Program-made: the position numbers and the translations under genes
Shown here: positions 1-6,796 of the stretch, piece by piece
How positions within the stretch are numbered: the first letter of the stretch is position 1
Layout of the letters: each line of letters starts with the position of its first letter
The notes under the pieces: generated by a model
What the model saw: the letters and a program-made list of their open reading frames with translations, nothing else
Told to the model about the DNA's origin: nothing
The model's database searches: none
Source: an uncultured Lachnospiraceae bacterium
Lineage (GTDB): Bacteria; Bacillota; Clostridia; Lachnospirales; Lachnospiraceae
Reading direction: 5' to 3'
Length of the DNA stretch: 13,530 bases
Assembly (NCBI GenBank): GCA_902782815.1
Contig: CACZOS010000213.1
Coordinates: forward strand, 1 to 13,530

Positions 1-1
1 A

Positions 2-1039
2 TACTCAGGAATACCCTCGGGGATCCCTATCTATGACTCCTCCATGAGGGACCAGCTTGCTGAAATCCCCCATGTCAAGGATGCCAGCATGTACCTGATC
101 CGTACCTCCATAAACTATGTTTACAACAATACCACTGCCCTTCAGGGCGGGCAGCTTGTGGGAGCGGATATTCACTATCTGAATACCTGCGGCTACATCA
201 CGTCCCGGGGCAGACGTTTTACTGAGGCGGATTATACCAACCACCGGAAAGTGGCACTCCTGGATAAGGTTGCCGCAACAAGTCTTTTTGAGAACGAGGA
301 TCCCATAGGAAAGACCATCGAGATCAAGGGTGAACCCTTTATCGTTATCGGGACCGTGGAAGAATCCACAGCTTTTGAGCCGGTGATCAATTCAGTGGAA
401 GATTATTACGAATATGCCTATGAACAACAGAACTCCAGTGGAACGGTGATCATTCCCGATGTGGACTGGGGAATCATCATTGCCTATGATGAACCCTACA
501 ATGCGAAGGTCCTCGCCGATTCCACCGATGACATGAAAAATGTAGGGAAGGCAGCTCAGGAAAAAATGAATGAGCTGGTCACCAATAAGGATGTCAAGTA
601 CAGCGCCAAAGATATCAGTGAGACGGCTGCGGAGACCCAGCAGTTAAGTTCCGCCACCAACAAGCAGCTGATATGGATCGCCAGTATATCCCTTCTGGTA
701 GGCGGAATCGGCGTAATGAATATCATGCTGGTATCCGTTACCGAACGTACCCGGGAGATCGGTCTTAAAAAGGCAATCGGGGCGAGAAAGAACCGTATAC
801 TTGCCCAGTTCCTTACCGAGGCAGCGGTTCTCACCAGTTTTGGCGGGATAATCGGTACCATTGCGGGAATTGCCATGGCGGAGGTGATCGCCAAGGTCTC
901 CTCGGTCCCGGTGGCGATCAGTGTTCCTGCCGCTATTATTGCCATTCTCTTTTCCATGCTGATCGGGATCATCTTCGGATTTATCCCTGCGGTACAGGCG
1001 GCAAATCTTGATCCCATCGTTGCCCTGCGCCATGAATAA
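2..1039 (+). CDS. ABC transporter permease, MacB/FtsX type (5' truncated by window edge)
   Basis: This is the C-terminal 345 residues of a membrane permease. The frame is open from base 2, so the ATG at 44 is internal and the true start lies outside the window. The first ~220 residues are a soluble extracytoplasmic region of the MacB periplasmic-core type (motifs such as GRRFTEADY and a segment reading DPIGKTIEIKG). It is followed by three hydrophobic helices at about residues 223-245, 271-293 and 307-330. Between the first two lies the FtsX signature VTERTREIGLKKAIGARK, the cytoplasmic loop that contacts the ATPase. The end (PAVQAANLDPIVALRHE) is the usual family C-terminus. By family, such permeases pair with a LolD/MacB-like ATPase and move peptides, drugs or lipids, or act as mechanotransmitters. 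The ATPase is not visible and the substrate is unknown. A hairpin terminator follows about 50 bp downstream. Confidence 0.93.
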   Translation, partial: YSGIPSGIPIYDSSMRDQLAEIPHVKDASMYLIRTSINYVYNNTTALQGGQLVGADIHYLNTCGYITSRGRRFTEADYTNHRKVALLDKVAATSLFENEDPIGKTIEIKGEPFIVIGTVEESTAFEPVINSVEDYYEYAYEQQNSSGTVIIPDVDWGIIIAYDEPYNAKVLADSTDDMKNVGKAAQEKMNELVTNKDVKYSAKDISETAAETQQLSSATNKQLIWIASISLLVGGIGVMNIMLVSVTERTREIGLKKAIGARKNRILAQFLTEAAVLTSFGGIIGTIAGIAMAEVIAKVSSVPVAISVPAAIIAILFSMLIGIIFGFIPAVQAANLDPIVALRHE

Positions 1040-1091
1040 CGGGCAAATCTGAGCAGAAAGAACCTTCAAGAGGGGTTTGAATGTAAAAACA

Positions 1092-1151
1092 GAAGGCCTG
1101 AAGCCTTCCTCAAAAGTATAGGATGCTTTTGACGGAAGCCTTCAGGCCTTC
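1092..1151. terminator. Long hairpin terminator between convergent genes
   Basis: The arms 1092-1116 and 1126-1151 pair over about 25 bp with one mismatch and one bulge around a 9-nt loop. On the + strand the stem is followed by TTTATATT. On the - strand it is followed by TGTTTTTACA. It can therefore terminate both the permease transcript (+) and the leuDC operon (-), whose last gene ends at 1198. The left arm alone contains a smaller dyad (GAAGGC, 5 nt, GCCTTC), so an alternative fold exists. Confidence 0.8.
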
Positions 1152-1197
1152 TTTATATTGTCGTCTCTCAAAAATTTATTTTCCTCAATGACATGAA

Positions 1198-1464
1198 TCA
1201 TTCATGATATTCTTCCGGAATATCCACCTCATCCCAGAAAGTGACGCCGTATTTTTTTGAGGCTCCCATTTTTATTCCGAAGCCCAGAACATTATCCGTA
1301 GATCTGTCCAGCAGCATCAGGATATATTTTACAGCCTCCTCGTGCTGTGTTCCCACCACGTACACATTAAAGTTTTTGGTATATTCTCCTTTCAGCACGG
1401 TGAATTCACCCTTTTTAAGGTGCTCGTCTCTCTCGGGGATCAGTTTCTGTTGTTCTAATGTCAT
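1198..1464 (-). CDS. Small protein of unknown function, last gene of the leuDC operon
   Basis: An 88-residue soluble, charged protein with no signal peptide or membrane helix. I do not recognise the family. The start is well supported: GGAGG (complement of CCTCC, 1473-1478) lies 8 nt before the ATG. The gene begins 26 bp after the upstream LeuC-type stop codon, with no terminator between, so it is probably co-transcribed with the two hydro-lyases. Visible features are a Lys/Glu-rich N-terminus, a central hydrophobic strand and helix (VYVVGTQHEEAVKYILMLLD) and an acidic end (DEVDIPEEYHE). There are no cysteines, so it is not an iron-sulfur protein itself. A role connected with the dehydratases is suggested only by position. 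It could equally be an unrelated small gene reading through from the operon. Confidence 0.75.
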   Translation of the reverse strand: MTLEQQKLIPERDEHLKKGEFTVLKGEYTKNFNVYVVGTQHEEAVKYILMLLDRSTDNVLGFGIKMGASKKYGVTFWDEVDIPEEYHE

Positions 1465-1490
1465 GATAAATGCCTCCTGTTAACTGTTTA

Positions 1491-2732
1491 TTATTTTTCC
1501 GGCACGCAGATGGTTGCCGTGATGGCAGAAGCGGCAGCGGTTGCGGGGGATGCCAGATAGATGCCCACTCCTGAAGTTCCCATTCTGCCCAGGAAATTCC
1601 GGTTGTTGGTAGCCACGACCTTCTCCCCGTCCGTGAGGATACCGCCGGCCCGTCCACAGCAGAGTCCGCAGCCCGGCTGTGTGATGATACAGCCTGCTTT
1701 CGCCAGGGTTTCCATGTAACCCGCCTCAACCGCATCGATGTAGATCTGCCTGCTGGCGGGGGTGACGATGCATTTGCAGGCAGTTTTCTTTCCCTTGAGG
1801 ATCTTCGCGGCCACAGCCAGGTCCTCCAGACGTCCGTTTGTGCAGGATCCGATAAATACCTGATCAATCTTAGTCCCGGCTACTTCGGATACCGGATGGA
1901 TGTTGTCCACCTGGGAGGGACAGGCGCAAACCGGAACCAGGTCCTCAGCCCGGTAGCGGATCACCTTTTCATAATCAGCGTCCTCGTCTCCAAAGAGCCA
2001 GTCCACATCCTCCATCTTCACTTTGGAGTAGGCACAGGTTTTTTCATCGGGACGGAAAAGACAGCATTTAGCCCCTGCCTCGATGGCCATATTGGCTATG
2101 GTCATCCGGGAAGCGATACTCATCTTATCGATGGTGGATCCGGTTACCTCAAGAGAACGATAGGTTGCCCCGTCTGCCCGAAGGTCTCCGATGATACGGA
2201 GGATCACATCTTTGGAAGCCACATTCGCCGGAAGATCTCCGTCAATGATGATCTTTATGGTTTTCGGAACACGCACCCACATCTCCCCGGTGCCCAGGAT
2301 CGAAGCCATCTCCGTATAGCCTATGCCGGAGGAGAAGCAGCCCACGCAGCCGTAGGTGGTGGTGTGGGAATCCGTACCGAAAACGATGTCTCCGGGAGTA
2401 GCGTAACCGGCTTCGGTCATCAGCTGATGACAGATCCCGTCCCTGCGGTGGACATGGGTGAGGCCGTATTTCTCCACAAAGGCGTCTCCGATCTGGAAAT
2501 GTCTTACATCTTCCACCGCACTGGTGGGAACAAGATGATCGTAGATCAGAACCACTTTTTCCGGATCCCAGATTCTGCTGAATCCCATCTCTTCGAACTT
2601 CTCCGCTACAAAGGGGATAAAGATGTCATGGATCATGACCCGGTCAACCTCAACGGTGACGATCTGACCCGGAGATACCTGATCCAGCCCGGTATTCTTT
2701 CTGATGATTTTTTCGATTAATGTATTTCCCAT
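1491..2732 (-). CDS. leuC: 3-isopropylmalate dehydratase-type large subunit (LeuC/HacA family), copy 1
   Basis: This 413-residue [4Fe-4S] hydro-lyase catalytic subunit belongs to the aconitase superfamily. By family it moves a hydroxyl group between adjacent carbons of a hydroxy-acid via an unsaturated intermediate. The length fits the short archaeal/clostridial LeuC-HacA class rather than the ~466-residue E. coli LeuC. Visible motifs are DGICHQL (98-104), GTDSHTTTYG (119-128), IGSCTNGRLEDL (294-305) and PGCGLCCG (353-360). The three cluster ligands are most likely Cys297, Cys355 and Cys358; Cys359 is an extra neighbour. NRNFLGRMG (377-385) carries the conserved substrate-region Arg. The ATG lies 2 nt after the stop of its partner small subunit, with a weak GGGGGGAA ribosome site inside that gene, so translation is probably coupled. 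Isopropylmalate is the default guess, but no leuA or leuB is nearby; homoaconitate, citramalate or dimethylmalate remain possible. Family certain, substrate not. Confidence 0.93.
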   Translation of the reverse strand: MGNTLIEKIIRKNTGLDQVSPGQIVTVEVDRVMIHDIFIPFVAEKFEEMGFSRIWDPEKVVLIYDHLVPTSAVEDVRHFQIGDAFVEKYGLTHVHRRDGICHQLMTEAGYATPGDIVFGTDSHTTTYGCVGCFSSGIGYTEMASILGTGEMWVRVPKTIKIIIDGDLPANVASKDVILRIIGDLRADGATYRSLEVTGSTIDKMSIASRMTIANMAIEAGAKCCLFRPDEKTCAYSKVKMEDVDWLFGDEDADYEKVIRYRAEDLVPVCACPSQVDNIHPVSEVAGTKIDQVFIGSCTNGRLEDLAVAAKILKGKKTACKCIVTPASRQIYIDAVEAGYMETLAKAGCIITQPGCGLCCGRAGGILTDGEKVVATNNRNFLGRMGTSGVGIYLASPATAAASAITATICVPEK

Positions 2733-2734
2733 AA

Positions 2735-3235
2735 TTATTCCCCCCGGATCAATCCGTTGCGTTTTTGCATGGCCTTTACAAGACCTCCCGCATTGATGAT
2801 ATCCATCAGGTTGTCCGGAAGAGAGGAGATGGGGTATGTCTCCCCATTGTATTCCAGGGAAACCCCGGGATTCACCGTAAGAAGGTCTCCTTCCCTGATC
2901 TGATCCTGAATCTTATCGTTCTCGATGAGCAGCAGCCCATTGTTGATGGAATTGCGGAAAAAAATCCGTGCGTAAGACTTGGCAATGACACAGCTGACTT
3001 TCAATGATTTGATGATCTCCGGTGCCTGTTCCCTGGAAGAACCACAGCCGAAATTCTTTCCGGCTACGATGATGTCGCCTTCCCCGATCCGGGAGGCAAG
3101 TTCGGGCCGGAGAGGAGAAAAACCATACTGTTTCATCTCTTCCACGGTGGGAAGAGCCAGGTATTCTGTGGGTATGATGATGTCCGTGTCGATATCGTCA
3201 CCCAGCACCCATACTTTTCCGGTAAACTTATTCAT
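2735..3235 (-). CDS. leuD: 3-isopropylmalate dehydratase-type small subunit (LeuD family), copy 1
   Basis: This 166-residue swivelling-domain subunit (aconitase domain 4) is the partner of the large subunit that follows 2 bp downstream. It shows the N-terminal DDIDTDIIIP motif (13-22), the substrate-recognition loop EYLALP (24-29), and [14 protein letters not shown] (59-72), in which Ser66 and Arg68 align with the catalytic Ser642/Arg644 of aconitase. It ends with the typical INAGGLVKAM segment. At ~166 residues it is the short archaeal/clostridial form, against ~200 in E. coli LeuD. The loop reads YLAL, unlike the YLRT and YLVY loops I recall for Methanocaldococcus homoaconitase and isopropylmalate isomerase, so the substrate is uncertain. 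The start is supported by AGAGG 7 nt upstream of the ATG. The gene starts 33 bp after the preceding LeuC-type gene of the same operon. Confidence 0.92.
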   Translation of the reverse strand: MNKFTGKVWVLGDDIDTDIIIPTEYLALPTVEEMKQYGFSPLRPELASRIGEGDIIVAGKNFGCGSSREQAPEIIKSLKVSCVIAKSYARIFFRNSINNGLLLIENDKIQDQIREGDLLTVNPGVSLEYNGETYPISSLPDNLMDIINAGGLVKAMQKRNGLIRGE

Positions 3236-3268
3236 AATATGTCCTCTCTATCTCTTTCACTGTCCTGC

Positions 3269-4528
3269 TTACTCCAGGTCTTCCGGGCCGCAGATGTAAC
3301 CCTTGATCGCGGAGGCGGCACAGGTGGCGGCATTTGCCATGTAGACCTTGGAACTGGGATCTCCCGACCTTCCCTTAAAGTTCCTGGTACCGGTGGAGAT
3401 CAGTACTTCATCTTTTCCGATGACTCCCTGACAGCTTCCCCAGCAGACAGAGCAGTTGGTGTTCATGACCATGGCTCCTGCCTTCATCAGTGTGGTGATG
3501 ATCCCCTCCTCCAGGGCCTCAATATAGACAGCCTGGGAAGCCGGGGTGACAATGAAGCGCACATTGGGATGGACTTTTCTGCCTTTTACGACTTCAGCGG
3601 CGATCCGCAGGTCTTCCAGCCTTCCGTTGTTGCAGGAACCGACGAAGGCCTCGTCGATCTTCACCTTCTCGGCTTTTACTTCCTCCAGTGTGGCGAAGTT
3701 GTCCACGAAATCCGGACGGACTGCCACAGGCTTGATTTTGGAAAGATCATATTCATAGACACCGGCGAATTCCGCGTCCTCATCGCTGGTAAACAGATAC
3801 TTTGGTTCCCGGCCATGTTCTCTGCAGTACTCAACCACTTTTTCATCCGGCTCCACAATACCTGCTTTGGCCCCTGCTTCCACGGTGAGATTGCAGAGGA
3901 CGATCCGTTCGTCGACAGTGAGATTATGTGCTCCGTCACCGGCAAACTCCATGATTTTGTAATTGGCTCCATTAGCTCCGATATCTCCGATGATGGTGAG
4001 AATCAGATCCCTGGCATACACGCCTTCGGGGAGTTTCCCACGGAGATTGAAGCGGAGGGTTTCCGGAACCATCACCCAGGAGGTACCCGTGGTCATGGCA
4101 TAGAGAAAATCAGTGCATCCCACCCCGGTTCCGAAAGCACCCAGGGCGCCGTAGGTGGTGGTGTGGGAGTCCGCGCCGAAGATCAGTTCACCCGGACAGA
4201 CATAGTCCTCCATCATGATCTGATGGCAGATTCCCTGTCCCTCGTAAAGGGCAATATCATGCTCCCTGGCAAAATTCCTCATCTTTTTATGGGCTTCTGC
4301 CGTCTTGGGATTTTCCGCCGGCACATTGTGGTCCATGATGAAGACAACCTTTTTATTATCCGCAATCTTAGGATGCTTCAGTTTGTTGTTATACATATCT
4401 ACAGTAAGATGAGTGGTACCGTCATTGCTCATCATACGGTCCAGCGTAACTGTGTGGATGTCGTTTGGTTTTACCTGATCCACACCGGCTGCACGCGCGA
4501 TGATCTTTTCACCGATCGTCATACCCAT
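3269..4528 (-). CDS. Aconitase/3-isopropylmalate dehydratase family large subunit, copy 2 (divergent motifs)
   Basis: This 419-residue LeuC/HacA-family catalytic subunit is a clear paralogue of the large subunit encoded further downstream. Shared landmarks are GQGICHQI (97-104), GADSHTTTYG (118-127), GDIGANGANYK (181-191) and TRNFKGRSGDPSS (381-393). The predicted [4Fe-4S] ligands are Cys299, Cys359 and Cys362, but their surroundings are unusual. The family SCTN motif is SCNN (298-301). The GCGPCLG-like motif is NCSVCWGSCQG (358-368), with an added Cys366. The usual SP-x-TAAAS segment reads NAATCAAS (399-406). The fold and cluster are therefore likely intact while the substrate or cluster environment may differ. 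The ATG is 1 nt beyond the small-subunit stop, and AAGGAGG (4538-4544) lies 9 nt upstream inside that gene, which implies coupled translation. An in-frame ATG two codons later is a less well-spaced alternative. The reaction cannot be named; family membership is secure. Confidence 0.92.
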   Translation of the reverse strand: MGMTIGEKIIARAAGVDQVKPNDIHTVTLDRMMSNDGTTHLTVDMYNNKLKHPKIADNKKVVFIMDHNVPAENPKTAEAHKKMRNFAREHDIALYEGQGICHQIMMEDYVCPGELIFGADSHTTTYGALGAFGTGVGCTDFLYAMTTGTSWVMVPETLRFNLRGKLPEGVYARDLILTIIGDIGANGANYKIMEFAGDGAHNLTVDERIVLCNLTVEAGAKAGIVEPDEKVVEYCREHGREPKYLFTSDEDAEFAGVYEYDLSKIKPVAVRPDFVDNFATLEEVKAEKVKIDEAFVGSCNNGRLEDLRIAAEVVKGRKVHPNVRFIVTPASQAVYIEALEEGIITTLMKAGAMVMNTNCSVCWGSCQGVIGKDEVLISTGTRNFKGRSGDPSSKVYMANAATCAASAIKGYICGPEDLE

Positions 4529-4529
4529 T

Positions 4530-5009
4530 TCAGTCTTCCTCCTTATTCAATGAGGCGATCAGCCCCCCTGCGTTGAGAATGCTCTGCATGTATTCCGGGA
4601 GTTTTGTACAGGAAAAGACTTTACCCTCCACGGCAACCGTACCTTCCGAGAGGTTGAGGTCTGCTTTCCCGCCATCTTCCACATTTTCATACAGATCTTT
4701 GCACACGATCACCGGAAGCCCGATATTGATGGAATTACGGTAAAAAATACGGGCAAAGGATTTGGCGATGACCGCCTGGATTCCCAGGGCTTTCAATACA
4801 CTGGGGGCCTGTTCTCTGGAAGAGCCGCAGCCGAAATTCTCTCCGGCGACGACAATGTCCCCGGGGGTAACTTTCTTGGCAAAATCAGGATCCAGAGATT
4901 CAAAAGTATAGATCTTCATCGATTCCACATCAGGCAGGAGCAGGTACTGGGAAGCGATGATCTGATCTGTATCCACATCATTATGGAATTTCCATACTGT
5001 GTTTGCCAT
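4530..5009 (-). CDS. Aconitase/3-isopropylmalate dehydratase family small subunit, copy 2
   Basis: First gene of the operon: a 159-residue LeuD-type swivelling subunit that should form the active site with the large subunit starting 1 bp after its stop. Motifs are DVDTDQII (11-18), the recognition loop QYLLLP (21-26), and [14 protein letters not shown] (56-69), with Ser63 and Arg65 matching aconitase Ser642/Arg644. The C-terminus has the family INAGG-like segment ([10 protein letters not shown]). The YLLL loop is more hydrophobic than the loops of characterised isopropylmalate or homoaconitate enzymes and also differs from the YLAL loop of the second small subunit, so the two enzymes probably prefer different side chains. 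GGAGGT (complement of 5018-5023) lies 8 nt before the ATG. The intergenic region upstream (5010-5192) carries divergent promoters. Confidence 0.92.
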   Translation of the reverse strand: MANTVWKFHNDVDTDQIIASQYLLLPDVESMKIYTFESLDPDFAKKVTPGDIVVAGENFGCGSSREQAPSVLKALGIQAVIAKSFARIFYRNSINIGLPVIVCKDLYENVEDGGKADLNLSEGTVAVEGKVFSCTKLPEYMQSILNAGGLIASLNKEED

Positions 5010-5055
5010 AGGATTTAACCTCCATTTTACTTTTTTCAGAAATGACTCAATTTAT

Positions 5056-5084
5056 AAGATACTATATTTTTTGGATTTCGTAAA
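5056..5084 (-). promoter_or_regulatory. Possible promoter of the leuDC tandem operon
   Basis: On the - strand TTTACG (5084-5079) and TATCTT (5061-5056) are 17 nt apart, and an overlapping AT-rich TTATAA follows. Both boxes are imperfect, so the assignment is tentative. The leader to the first ATG is under 50 nt, too short for a T-box or a leucine-attenuation leader, so control more likely acts at initiation. A dyad, ATTTC-N5-GAAAT (5075-5089), covers the -35 box. Confidence 0.3.
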
Positions 5085-5125
5085 GAAATTCATGGATATT
5101 TCCCATTTCCCGGACCTGTCTTTCG

Positions 5126-5154
5126 TTGACGAAATCCCTGAGACCCGATACAAT
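5126..5154 (+). promoter_or_regulatory. Sigma-70-type promoter of the DUF4250 gene
   Basis: TTGACG (5126-5131) and TACAAT (5149-5154) are separated by exactly 17 nt, one mismatch each from consensus. They lie about 40 bp upstream of the DUF4250 ATG. The -35 box sits inside the dyad TTTCG-TTGA-CGAAA (5121-5134), a possible repressor or activator site. Confidence 0.6.
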
Positions 5155-5192
5155 CAGATTATAGTGAAAGCATGGTTTAAGGAGGAGAGAAG

Positions 5193-5384
5193 ATGAGTGG
5201 ATTTCCTATGGGTCTTCCCACAGACCCCATGATGCTGTTGAGTGTGGTAAACACCAGGCTGAGGGACGAATACCCGGATCTGAACGCACTGTGCGAGGAT
5301 ATGCATATCAACCCCGAAGATATCATCGAGCGTCTGAAGATGGCAGGTTTTGAGTATGATGAAGAACTGAACAGGTTTCGTTGA
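5193..5384 (+). CDS. DUF4250 domain-containing small protein
   Basis: This 63-residue protein matches the DUF4250 pattern I know from Firmicutes and Vibrio: an early LPTDPMMLLSVVNTRLRDEYPDLNALCEDM segment, then a second helix pair ending GFEYDEELNRF. The whole protein is one domain, so it is full length. The family function is not established. The predicted small helical fold with an acidic middle could suit protein or nucleic-acid binding, but that is speculation. The start is supported by AAGGAGG (5179-5185) 7 nt before the ATG and by the TTGACG/TACAAT promoter. The gene is monocistronic: it is divergent from the leuDC operon, convergent with ackA, and followed by a hairpin terminator. Confidence 0.9.
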   Translation: MSGFPMGLPTDPMMLLSVVNTRLRDEYPDLNALCEDMHINPEDIIERLKMAGFEYDEELNRFR

Positions 5385-5405
5385 ATAAAGTAAAAACCAA
5401 AAGGA

Positions 5406-5454
5406 AAAGGGTGTATCACCCGTACGGTCATTGACCGCTGGGATGATACACCCT
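5406..5454. terminator. Bidirectional hairpin terminator between DUF4250 gene and ackA
   Basis: A long stem forms: AAGGGTGTATCA pairs with TGATACACCCTT, then CCC with GGG, then CGGTCA with TGACCG, separated by small bulges. Pairing can extend a few base pairs outward through AAAGGA/TCCTTT. On the - strand the stem is followed by T-rich sequence (TTCCTTTTGGTTTTT), a good terminator for ackA. On the + strand the tail (AATTCCTTTC) is weaker but adequate for the DUF4250 transcript. Confidence 0.8.
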
Positions 5455-5478
5455 TAATTCCTTTCGGGATCCGGGAAG

Positions 5479-5534
5479 TCAGTCCTTTTTAATCTTTTTT
5501 ACGATATCATAGACGACTTCCGCTATTATTTTCC
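5479..5534 (-). other. Candidate -1 frameshift signal and 16-codon extension at the ackA 3' end
   Basis: The last ackA codons read GTG GGA AAA TAA TAG. G-GGA-AAA is a correctly phased X-XXY-YYZ slippery heptamer directly before the stop. A -1 slip would continue through ATA ATA GCG and add IIAEVVYDIVKKIKKD before a TGA at 5481-5479. Seven nt after the heptamer a stem can form between GGAAGTC (5521-5515) and GACTTCC (5480-5474), with a 34-nt loop. A 16-codon open stretch alone is unremarkable and there are two in-frame stops, so normal termination is the default. A natural or assembly-level loss of one A in the AAAA run would give the same picture. Confidence 0.3.
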
Positions 5535-6743
5535 CACCGCGTCCTCTACAAGACCGGTCACGATCTCAACGGTGTCACGGCAGATAGCAAGCTCTTCATT
5601 GGTGGGAACCACAAGGAGTTTAACCTTGGAATCCGGAGTGGAGATGAATCCTTCTTTGCCTCTGAAGTTGTTGGCAGCTTCGTCAAATTCCGCGCCAAGG
5701 CATCCTAAACGTTTGGCAATGCGGGCACGGGTAGAGATATCATTCTCGCCGATACCAGCGGTAAACACGATGGCGTCAACACCGCCCATGGCCACTGTGT
5801 AAGCTCCGATGAATTTTACTACACGGTATGCGAAAGCATCCAGAGCGATCTGTGCTCTTTCGTTGCCTTCTGCTGCGGCATCTCCAAGATCACGGAAGTC
5901 GGAGGAAACACCGGAGATACCAAGAACACCGGATTTCTTGTTGATGACGTTCATGGTCTCATCCAGGGTAAGGTTTTCTTTCTGGGCCAGGAACTGGATG
6001 CAGGTGGGGTCGATATCACCGGAACGTGTTCCCATGATCAGACCTTCAAGAGGAGTAAGACCCATGGAAGTATCTACACATTTTCCACCCTTTACTGCGG
6101 AGATGGAAGAACCGTTTCCGAGGTGGCAGACGATCACGTTGATGTCCTCCGGCTTCTTCCCTAAGATCTCAGCGGTACGCTGGGATACGAACTTGTGGGA
6201 TGTTCCGTGGAAACCATAACGACGAACGGCATATTTCTCATAATACTCGTAGGGAAGTCCGTAGATATAGGCTTCCGCAGGCATAGTCTGATGGAATGCG
6301 GTATCAAACACACCAACCATGGGAGTTGTGGGCATCAGTTCCTTGCAGGCTGCCACACCAACCAGTGTCGGAGGATTGTGAAGGGGAGCAAGGTCGTTTA
6401 CGGATGCAACCGTATCCAGTACTTCCTGGGTTAAGAGGGTGGAGCAGGCAAATTTCTCACCGCCGTGCACCATACGGTGACCGACTGCATTGATCTCATC
6501 GATGGACTTGATCACGCCGTCCTTGGGATCCATAAGCTGCTTCAACACCAGAGATACAGCCTCTTTGTGAGCAGGCATTGCAGCTTCATATTTGATCTTC
6601 TCACTACCGGTCTTCTCATAAGTCAGGACGCCGTCGATACCGATCCTCTCGCAAAGGCCCTTTGCAAGAACGAATTCTGTATCGGAATCGATAACCTGAT
6701 ACTTTAAAGAAGAACTCCCGCAGTTAATAATTAATACTTTCAT
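5526..6743 (-). CDS. ackA: Acetate kinase
   Basis: AckA (405 residues, normal for the family) interconverts acetate + ATP and acetyl-phosphate + ADP in the cytoplasm, usually the ATP-yielding last step of fermentation with Pta. Signature segments are INCGSSSLKY (6-15), HRMVHGGEKF (89-98), GVFDTAFHQTMP (144-155), FHGTSHK (178-184), CHLGNGSS (206-213), MGTRSGDIDP (237-246) and TNEELAI (381-387). Arg90, Asp147, His179, Arg240 and Glu383 match the catalytic residues of the Methanosarcina enzyme with an offset of one. The start is placed at 6743, not at the in-frame ATG 11 codons upstream, because the protein begins MKVLIINCGSSS and AAGGAG (6759-6754) lies 10 nt before this ATG. pta is not in the window. 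The gene is divergent from tmcAL. The stop follows a slippery-looking heptamer, described separately. Confidence 0.98.
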   Translation of the reverse strand: MKVLIINCGSSSLKYQVIDSDTEFVLAKGLCERIGIDGVLTYEKTGSEKIKYEAAMPAHKEAVSLVLKQLMDPKDGVIKSIDEINAVGHRMVHGGEKFACSTLLTQEVLDTVASVNDLAPLHNPPTLVGVAACKELMPTTPMVGVFDTAFHQTMPAEAYIYGLPYEYYEKYAVRRYGFHGTSHKFVSQRTAEILGKKPEDINVIVCHLGNGSSISAVKGGKCVDTSMGLTPLEGLIMGTRSGDIDPTCIQFLAQKENLTLDETMNVINKKSGVLGISGVSSDFRDLGDAAAEGNERAQIALDAFAYRVVKFIGAYTVAMGGVDAIVFTAGIGENDISTRARIAKRLGCLGAEFDEAANNFRGKEGFISTPDSKVKLLVVPTNEELAICRDTVEIVTGLVEDAVGK

Positions 6744-6796
6744 TGTTCCATTACTCCTTTTTCTTATTTTAGGCATTCTGCCTCATTATGATTAAA

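Noticed and set aside
1..1039. Possible pseudogene because the ABC permease lacks its N-terminus
   Set aside because: The frame is open to the window edge without a stop or frameshift, so the truncation is only due to the window boundary.
3239..4576. Open frame of 445 codons antisense to the copy-2 LeuC-type gene
   Set aside because: It mirrors a clearly conserved gene across almost its full length, is Gly/His/Asp-rich without family motifs, and is explained by codon bias of the opposite strand. The shorter antisense frames at 1896-2720 and 9245-9940 are rejected for the same reason.
5010..5060. Leucine leader peptide or T-box before the leuDC operon
   Set aside because: The leader is too short, shows no run of leucine codons, no T-box sequence and no terminator/antiterminator pair.
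6744..6776. Upstream ATG giving AckA 11 extra residues
   Set aside because: The extension (MPKIRKRSNGT) is not part of the family, covers the ribosome-binding site of the correct start, and the protein from 6743 begins with the invariant N-terminal motif.
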